Shown here one piece after another: positions 57,171 through 64,000 of a DNA stretch of 64,000 nucleotides. This stretch comes from Pyrus communis (lineage: Eukaryota; Streptophyta; Magnoliopsida; Rosales; Rosaceae). A model generated the notes under the pieces. That model was not told the origin of the DNA, ran no database searches, and saw only the letters and a program-made list of their open reading frames with translations. Each line of letters starts with the position of its first letter. Positions within the stretch are counted from its first letter, which is position 1. Where the stretch lies: assembly GCF_963583255.1 (NCBI RefSeq), contig NC_084816.1:14495100-14559099 (forward strand). The letters run 5' to 3'. The position numbers and the translations under genes are program-made.

Positions 57171-58537
57171 ATGCCGCCTCGTCGGGAACCCCGTCGCTCT
57201 TCTGAGCCTAGTTTCCCCGATATTACTCAGTTGGGGGAAGCTTTTGCTACAGCCCTTCAGGCAGTGATGCGCCCTCCCCAGAGGACTCCTCTGGAGACTA
57301 TGTACAATTTGAAGCTGGATAAGTTTAAGGGAGTGAGGGACCCGAGAGCGCAGAGCGCTGGTTAGAACACATAGAGAAGACTTTCCGGGTGCTGCATAAT
57401 CAGGGGAACTTGCCTATGGAGAGGTGGGTCGAGACGACCGCTTGGTTTCTAGATACGGAGTCGGCCGCTTGGTGGGAGCAGGAGCTTCGTAGGTTGACTC
57501 CGGATCAGAGGGTTGATTGGAATGTTTTTACGAGGTTGTTTAGGAGAAGGTATGTCCCCCCTGAGTACATTGACCGTAAGAAACAGGAGTTTTCCGAACT
57601 GAAATAGCGGAAGATGTCAGCGAATGAGTACTACCGTAAGTTTACGGACTTGTCCCGTTATCACCCTGATGTCGCTGGTAATCCGGCGGAGATGCTCCGT
57701 CTTTTCCGTCTAGGCACCAGGAAGAAGTGGCGTTCTATGGCGTCTACGGTCCACAGCGAGACTTACCGGGACTTTTATGAGATACTGTTGAGGATCGAGG
57801 ATTCCAAGAATATGTCGAGCGATACTGATGAAGAGAAGGACGGCAACCAGAAGAAAGATGACAAAGGCAAAGGTCAGGCATCGCTCGGGCCCCGTCAGAC
57901 TCAGAACTTCAAGAGAGGTGGAGTTAGTTCTAGTTCTTCGAGTGGTGGCTTCAGTGCCACTGGACAGGGTCGTGGAGGTAGATTTGCTGGTGGCGCTAGA
58001 GGCCAGAGGCAGGGCGATGGTGGGCGAGGCAGAGCCCCAGTTTGTCGTAGGTGTAACAACCGGCATTTCGGCGAGTGTAAACGTGGCAGCAACGGGTGCT
58101 TCACATGTGGACAGGTGGGACATAGAACGGCGAATTATCCCCAGGGTCAGCAGCAGCAGAAACCACAGCAGACCTTTATGCCACCGCCTGCACCACTCCA
58201 GCAGATCCAGGGTCCTAGTAGCTACGGCCAGACGGGTCGAGGTGGTGCTTACCACTACCAGGGTGATGCTGTCCCTTATGCTCCGGGGCAGTATCAGTAC
58301 CCTCAGGATCCCTATTCCCTGGGTGGCTATCCCCAGTATTCGGGCGGCTATATGCCGTATCCTCCAGCTCCAGCGGGTGGTTCACAGTGGTATCAGGGAG
58401 GACAATATCAGCAGGGGGAGATTGCCACTAGCAGTGCAGGGTCTTCGAGACAGTCAGGCCAGCCCAGTCAGGGGCGTGGTGCTCAGGGACGCGGTGTTCA
58501 GGCGAGCAGAGGCCGCGGTGGGCGTCAGCAGGGATAG
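57171..58537 (+). pseudogene. gag with one frameshift, in-frame TAGs and a damaged zinc knuckle
   Basis: Starts at ATG 57171 (MPPRREPRR). The Retrotrans_gag core follows (W-x-E-Q-E-L-R-R-L, FTRLFRRRYVPP, FSELK). Then come a Gly/Ser/Arg-rich region and a C-x2-C-x3-H-x3-C half-knuckle followed by C-x2-C-x4-H-x4-Y: the last Cys of the CCHC knuckle is Tyr. The C-terminal tail is Gln/Tyr/Gly-rich. Breaks: a one-base loss near 57346-57352; TAG at 57605-57607; and TAG at 58535-58537, after which the same frame runs straight into pol. Gag builds the virus-like particle and packages RNA; this one probably cannot. Confidence 0.85.
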
Positions 58538-58585
58538 GGGCGTCTTCACAATATTTCTCTGCAGGACGCTCAGAACAACCCAGAC

Positions 58586-61500
58586 TTGATTATGGGTACG
58601 TTGAACATTCTTGGTTGTTTTGCTAGAGTCTTAATTGATTGTGGAGCTACACATTCCGTAATTTCTCATACTTTTGCTCAAGTGACGCAACCTCGCCCCA
58701 CACCTCTAGGGTATGATTTAGAGTTTGTTATGCCTAGAGGAGAGAGTTGTGTCGTAGATTGTGTGTACCCAGGATGTCCAGTGATCGTAGAGGGAGTTGC
58801 TTTGTCAGCCGATCTTATCCCGTTAGATATTGTGGACTTTGATGTGATTCTGGGCACGGATTGGTTGCACTTCTATCGTGCCAACATTGACTGTTACGGA
58901 AAGGTAGTTACGTTTCACCGACCTGGACTACCTGTGGTTACTTTCGTGGGTGAACAGAGTGGGGTGAGATATGGCGTTATTTCGGCGCTTCGAGCGAAAA
59001 AGTTGTTAACTAAGGGTTGTCAGGGGTATCTGGCTCATGTGATGCTGGATGAGGCTGTTACTAGCAGAGTGGAGGATGTGAGAGTGGTCAGACACTTCCC
59101 TGATGTATTCCCCGAGGATTTACCTGGTTTACCCCCAGATCGAGACGTAGAGTTCACCATTGAGTTGCTTCCAGGTACTAATCCTATTTCTTTAACTCCT
59201 TATCGTATGGCTCCCGCGGAGTTAAGGGAATTGAAAGTTCAGCTGCAGAAGTTAGTAAATAAGGGATTTATCCAGCCTAGTACTTCGCCTTGGGGCGCTC
59301 CAGTGTTGTTTGTGAGGAAGAAGGATGGAACTTTGAGGCTGTGCATCGACTACAGGCAACTCAATCGGGTGACGATTAAAAACCGTTATCCATTGCCTCG
59401 TATCGATGATTTGTTCGATCAGCTGAGAGGTGTTTGTGTGTTCTCTAAAATAGACTTGAGGTCTGGTTACTATCAGCTGAAGATCAGTAGGGATGATGTC
59501 CCTAAGACGGCGTTCAGGACTCGTTATGGTCATTACGAGTTTCTGGTTATGCCATTTGGGTTGACGAATGCACCAGCCGCCTTTATGGATTTGATGAACC
59601 GAGTATTCCAGCCTTACTTGGATAGATTTGTCATTGTCTTCATTGACGATATTCTGGTGTATTCTAAGTCGAAAGCGGAGCATGTTCGACATCTTACTTT
59701 GGTGTTGAAAAGGTTGAGGGAACACCAGTTATATGCTAAGTTTAGCAAGTGCCAGTTCTGGTTAGATCAAGTTGCATTCTTGGGGCACGTCATTTCTGCT
59801 CAGGGTATTTTGGTTGACCCTCAGAAGGTTGCAGCGGTAGAGAGTTGGGAGCAACCGCGAACCGTCACCGAGGTGAGAAGTTTCCTTGGATTGGCAGGGT
59901 ATTATCGGAGATTCGTTAAGGATTTTTCGGTGATTGCCTTACCACTGACGAGGTTAACGAGAAAGGATGTTAAATTTGAGTGGGATAATAGGTGTGAGCA
60001 GAGTTTCCAGCGGTTAAAGCATTGTCTCACTCATGCACCTGTTTTGGCACTCCCAGACGATAGTGGTAATTTCGAGGTTTACAGTGATGCTTCCTTAAAT
60101 GGTTTGGGATGTGTATTGATGCAGCATGGTAGGGTGATTGCTTATGCTTCGCGACAGTCGAAACCTCATGAGATGAATTACCCTACACATGATTTGGAGT
60201 TGGCTGCTATCATCTTTGCGTTGAAGTTGTGGAGACACTATCTTTACGGGGAAAAGTGCAGGATCTTTACAGATCACAAGAGTCTCCAGTATCTCTTTAC
60301 TCAGAAAGAACTTAATCTTCGTCAGCGGAGGTGGTTGGAGTTGCTCAGCGATTACGATTGCACGATTGATTATCATCCTGGTCGTGCGAACGTAGTGGCT
60401 GATGCACTTAGCAGGAAGTCACAGGGCCGTATTAACGCGTTGTACGCTAGTCGTGCTCCTCTTTTGGTGGACTTGCGTACTACGGGAGTAAGGCTAGAAG
60501 CCGAAGATCGAGATGTGGCATTACTTGCTAATTTTCAAGTTAGGCCGATACTTGTTGATCGGGTGCTTGAAGCCCAAGTAGCTGATCAGGAAACTCAAGA
60601 ACTTATTCAAGCTCGAGATCAAGGAAAGAGGCGAGACCTCAGAGTTCGTGATTCGGATGGCATGTTGATGCAAGAAGGTAGAATGTTCGTGCCTAAGAGT
60701 GTGGAGTTGAAGAAAGAAATTCTCGATGAAGCACATATCTCGGCTTACGCTATGCATCCAGGAGCTACGAAAATGTATCATACCATTCGACCATTTTATT
60801 ATTGGCCGGGTATGAAGAGGGAGATAGCCGAGTATGTGAGCAGATGTGCTGTTTGTCAGCAAGTTAAAGCAGAGAGGAAGAAGCCGTTTGGGTTGTTGCA
60901 GCCACTTCCCGTTCCGGAGTGGAAATGGGAAAATATCACCATGGATTTTGTGTACAAACTCCCGCGTACACGTAATGGCTTTGACGGCATTTGGGTGATC
61001 GTTGATCGATTCACTAAGTCGGCTCATTTTATTCCAGTGAGAGAGAAGTATTCTTTGAGCCGTTTAGCGGAGCTATTCATCTCAAAGGTTGTGAAGTACC
61101 ACGGTGTCCCTGTGAGCATTATTTCGGATCGAGATCCACGATTTACATCGAAGTTTTGGGTAGCTTTCCAGGAAGCTTTAGGCACGAGATTACTTTATAG
61201 TACGGCATATCATCCACAGACCGACGGGCAGTCAGAGAGAACTATTCAGACCTTGGAGGATATGCTGCGAGCTTCGGTGTTGCAGTTTGGTGACGCTTGG
61301 CACCAGCGGTTAGATTTGATGGAATTTGCTTACAACAACAGTTTTCATTCAAGCATTGGCATGGCGCCATTTGAGGCCTTGTATGGCAGAGCTTGTCGCA
61401 CATCGTTGTGTTGGTCAGAGGTTGGCGAGAGAGTTTTAGTAGGTCCAGAGATTGTTGAGGAGACTACTCAGAACGTTCAGGTGATCAAGTCTAACCTGAA

Positions 61501-61987
61501 AGCAGCTCAGGACAGGCAGAAGAGTCTAGCGGATCGGCATGCTACGGACAGAGCATATGAGGTCGGAGATTGGGTATTTCTGAAGCTTTCACCGTGGAGA
61601 GGTGTTGTGCGGTTCGGAAAGAAAGGGAAGTTGAGCCCCAGGTACATCGGACCATACGTAGTCACAGAACGAGTTGGTGAGGTAGCTTACAGGTTGGAGT
61701 TGCCTCCGGAGTTGGCTAGAGTGCATAATATTTTTCACGTGTCCATGCTCCGACACTATGTTGCTGATCCATCTCATGTGATACCTCCTCAACCGCTTGA
61801 GATTAACCCAGATTTGACGTACGATGAGGAACCGGTGACGATCATTGATTGGAAAGAGAGGGTTCTGAGAAGCAAGACAGTAAATTTAGTGAAAGTTCTA
61901 TGGAGGAATCATTCAGTTGAGGAAGCAACGTGGGAGACAGAAGATCGGATGAGGGATTTGTATCCTCGTTTGTTCTTTGACCACTAG
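58586..61987 (+). CDS. Pol polyprotein with chromodomain: protease, RT, RNase H, integrase
   Basis: Intact 1133-residue frame. In-frame codons continue upstream to the TAG at 58535, so the true N-terminus lies in the gag-pol fusion. Protease active site D-C-G-A-T at 18-22. RT about 200-385 with FIDD at about 352-355. RNase H about 465-600 ([14 protein letters not shown]). Integrase about 690-950: H-H-C-C zinc domain (CAVCQQ near 752), core Asp in TMDF (about 786), Asp in SDRDPRF, Glu in QSERT (about 880). GPY/F-type region after the core. Chromodomain about 1080-1133 ([23 protein letters not shown]). Chromodomains steer integration to marked heterochromatin. All key residues are present, so pol may still work if expressed or complemented. 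Confidence 0.95.
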   Translation: MIMGTLNILGCFARVLIDCGATHSVISHTFAQVTQPRPTPLGYDLEFVMPRGESCVVDCVYPGCPVIVEGVALSADLIPLDIVDFDVILGTDWLHFYRANIDCYGKVVTFHRPGLPVVTFVGEQSGVRYGVISALRAKKLLTKGCQGYLAHVMLDEAVTSRVEDVRVVRHFPDVFPEDLPGLPPDRDVEFTIELLPGTNPISLTPYRMAPAELRELKVQLQKLVNKGFIQPSTSPWGAPVLFVRKKDGTLRLCIDYRQLNRVTIKNRYPLPRIDDLFDQLRGVCVFSKIDLRSGYYQLKISRDDVPKTAFRTRYGHYEFLVMPFGLTNAPAAFMDLMNRVFQPYLDRFVIVFIDDILVYSKSKAEHVRHLTLVLKRLREHQLYAKFSKCQFWLDQVAFLGHVISAQGILVDPQKVAAVESWEQPRTVTEVRSFLGLAGYYRRFVKDFSVIALPLTRLTRKDVKFEWDNRCEQSFQRLKHCLTHAPVLALPDDSGNFEVYSDASLNGLGCVLMQHGRVIAYASRQSKPHEMNYPTHDLELAAIIFALKLWRHYLYGEKCRIFTDHKSLQYLFTQKELNLRQRRWLELLSDYDCTIDYHPGRANVVADALSRKSQGRINALYASRAPLLVDLRTTGVRLEAEDRDVALLANFQVRPILVDRVLEAQVADQETQELIQARDQGKRRDLRVRDSDGMLMQEGRMFVPKSVELKKEILDEAHISAYAMHPGATKMYHTIRPFYYWPGMKREIAEYVSRCAVCQQVKAERKKPFGLLQPLPVPEWKWENITMDFVYKLPRTRNGFDGIWVIVDRFTKSAHFIPVREKYSLSRLAELFISKVVKYHGVPVSIISDRDPRFTSKFWVAFQEALGTRLLYSTAYHPQTDGQSERTIQTLEDMLRASVLQFGDAWHQRLDLMEFAYNNSFHSSIGMAPFEALYGRACRTSLCWSEVGERVLVGPEIVEETTQNVQVIKSNLKAAQDRQKSLADRHATDRAYEVGDWVFLKLSPWRGVVRFGKKGKLSPRYIGPYVVTERVGEVAYRLELPPELARVHNIFHVSMLRHYVADPSHVIPPQPLEINPDLTYDEEPVTIIDWKERVLRSKTVNLVKVLWRNHSVEEATWETEDRMRDLYPRLFFDH

Positions 61988-62030
61988 GGGTTGTTATGTG
62001 GTTACTTGAATTTCGGGACGAAATTCTATT

Positions 62031-62043
62031 AAGGTGGGAAGGT
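62031..62043 (+). other. Polypurine tract of the Tekay-like element
   Basis: aaggtgggaaggt directly before the 3' LTR start TGTGACATCC. Confidence 0.85.
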
Positions 62044-64000
62044 TGTGACATCCCGTCCCGAAAATATCGGAAACGTGCTTAGGAAATGATCCTTTTACCC
62101 CTAGTTGGTTTTCGTATTATTGTTTTTGGTTACCTTGTGTGGTGTTGGCAAGCTTAGAGCCACACACACACACACTGCCTCTCTCTGTCACTCTCCCTCT
62201 GTCTCTGTCCCGTGTCTCTCTCTCTCCCTTTCTTCTTCTTCTTCTTCTCCCTTCGACGTACGGACAAACATCAAAAGCACCCAAACCACCACAGATCGAA
62301 GGAACCAACTACACCATTCGACTCGTGAGGTCGAGACGAGCTCAGCCATACCATTTTCAGGTGAGAAACACTTCGTTTTCACGTCGTTTCATCAATGGCC
62401 GAATTGAGTACTGTTCATGCAAAGTTTATACATTGAGTTTTTGGACTTTTAAAGCTTGTAGATGTGTTCGTGAAGTCCTAAGGAGCGTCGGAGTAGCTCG
62501 TTGGACAAATTTGGACGTCGGGAAGGCCTGGTTCGAAGTTAGCCGAACTTGGAGTTTTTGGACAGGTATAATCTCTTAGTTTTAGCCCTTAAAACTTGTT
62601 GGGTTATGTTCTACTAGTCTAGGGCTTTCATTTGGTCCAAGAATCACGAAAAACGGTTGAAAAATGAGCGAGAAAACCTAAGTTGTAGGTTTTCCCAGTT
62701 TCCGGCGCCGGCGACGTCGCCGGCGATCGAATGAAGAAGGCGACGGAATATTCCGTCAATTCTGACGGAATATTCCTAACGCCGTTAACGGATCCGGTTA
62801 GATTTAACGGAATATTCCGTCAGTTTGACGGAATATTCCTGACGGCGTCTGTTGACACCGTCAGTGTGCCTGGCATGTGGCCGCGCGTGGGGGGCGCGTA
62901 GGTCCGTGCCTATGCTGGCGCGTGGGGGCGCGTGCGGGGTCCAAAATTTTTTCTAAAAATATGGTTGTGATCCTGAGATTGTGTAGAGCACGTGGGTATA
63001 TTCATTTGTCCATTTTGAGCAATGTATGAGAAGTTATTACGAGAAACGGGTTATGTGCTTTAAAGTTAACGTTTTTATAGTTGTTTCGCATCTAGGTGAC
63101 ACGTACCCAGAGGACGAGCGTGCACACGCGAGACAGGGGGGCTACGACCCTTCTACATACCAGTGAGTGGGCTTTTGTTTTCCGTATATACCTATATACA
63201 TTTATATTCCCAGAAATTGAATTAAAAAGGGTTATTTGCCTTATGCCATGCATGTTATTGTTATCGTTTATGCATCATTGCACGCATTAGTAGTGGCATA
63301 CATATATATGCATATTGGGTGCTGTGGACGCACAGGTAAGTGCCAGGTAAGTGGTAAGCATATTTACTTTCAGCAGTAGTTTGAGAGACTTAGAGAGCTC
63401 ATAACCTGCACCCCCGGTGTTAGTGCTCCCGCCCAGAGTAGGGCACAGTCCTTCACGTGATGTTCACCTCCCGCACCACACGCTCAGCTTGGATCCAAGT
63501 TAGGTGCATAGGCCTGTCGTACAGACCACATTAGGTGGTTCCGACTCGTAGGTGACCCGCGATTATTCGCACAGCCTTCACGTGATCGTAGCACTAGAGC
63601 GTATATATGTATTACACCCAGGCCTGTCGTACAGACCACCTAGAGTGGTTCCGACTCGTGGGCAGGTTCAGTTGTTGAGTTTGAGATTGAGCTCTATATG
63701 CAGCCGTACAGGTCACGTTAGGTGACTCCGGCTGCCAGATGTTATGTTATTGATATGATTCATACCTGAGCACATACATTTCATTACGAGGTTTTGACAT
63801 GGCATATCTTGAGCATGATTGGCATACCCTTGAGCATGTTGGGCATATCTATACATACGTACATATGTTTATATCCTGGGAAGTATACAGGTTTTACGGT
63901 GAGGGGTTAGAATGTATTTTATGAAATGGTTTTCAAAGAGCTTTGTTTTTGCCCACTCACGCTTTTGTTTTGCGCCCCTCCAGGTTCTAGTTGCTTAGCC
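62044..64000 (+). repeat. 3' LTR of the Tekay-like element (cut by the window end)
   Basis: Matches 54852-56814. Differences seen by eye: loss of 6 bp in the CT run near 62200; C/T at about 62875; an A/T change in the poly-T near 62945; G/A at about 62978; A/G at about 63109; A/G at about 63676. Confidence 0.95.

Larger units (their letters stand above)
54852..64000 (+). mobile_element. Young chromodomain Ty3/gypsy element (Tekay-like), 3' end outside the window
   Basis: 5' LTR 54852-57091, PBS, gag, pol with C-terminal chromodomain, PPT, and the first 1957 bp of the 3' LTR. From the 5' LTR length, the element should end near 64277. The two LTRs differ by about five substitutions and one 6-bp indel over the shared part, so insertion was very recent. 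Domain order protease-RT-RNase H-integrase-chromodomain identifies a chromovirus; LTR length and sequence fit the Tekay clade. Confidence 0.95.

Noticed and set aside
57710..58589. Overlapping frames on both strands over gag (181 and 253 codons)
   Set aside because: Shadows of the Gly/Arg-rich gag region; the gag frame has the zinc-knuckle motifs.

Overview
This 64 kb window is repeat-dominated DNA from a flowering-plant nuclear genome. The evidence is the set of plant-type elements (Ty3/gypsy Tat and Tekay-like, Ty1/copia, hAT, Harbinger-like and hAT-like MITEs, a LINE tail, SINE-like pieces) and one spliced host gene of the plant-specific GASA/snakin family. A eudicot is likely; a woody Rosaceae species such as apple or pear is only an impression from the repeat style.

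Layout. 1-7.65 kb: an ACCCG/CGGGT-rich DNA-transposon-like sequence split by a deleted LTR retrotransposon (1149-6255, target-site duplication attgt), then a Harbinger-like MITE. 7.76-9.02 kb: a MITE, a SINE-like piece and a 5'-truncated LINE with a 12-bp target-site duplication. 9987-34738: a dead Ty1/copia element (target-site duplication tatag). Nested inside it at 13103-30884 is a 17.8 kb Tat-lineage Ty3/gypsy element (target-site duplication acatc). 35-39 kb: a large solo LTR (target-site duplication ataat) and a second copy of the 7.76 kb MITE family (target-site duplication tacaccat). 41362-42325 (minus): the four-exon GASA gene, the only host gene I can support, with all 12 cysteines and its own TATA box. 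44009-47006: a hAT element with a decayed transposase (target-site duplication agtgtggg). 48.6-51.7 kb: a copia remnant split by a solo LTR (target-site duplication ctata). 53939-54299: a long-TIR MITE. 54852 to the window end: a very young chromodomain-bearing Ty3/gypsy element whose 3' LTR runs off the window.

The most unusual object is the Tat element. Read on the minus strand it begins normally (5' LTR, PBS, an unknown ORF) and ends normally (RT-RNaseH-aRNaseH-integrase, an antisense gene, PPT, 3' LTR). Its middle is replaced by an inverted second copy of its own 3' end (about 21.72-26.89 kb), next to a piece of a different LTR. The whole assembly sits between one pair of identical 5-bp target-site duplications, so it probably integrated as one chimeric molecule. 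It carries two facing copies of a five-exon, GT-AG-spliced antisense gene with its own TATA box, encoding a plant-mobile-domain-like protein plus a coiled coil. A transcript from its 5' LTR would fold into a hairpin with roughly 5 kb arms.

No CRISPR array, rRNA or intact tRNA gene was seen. Identity levels given are by eye.
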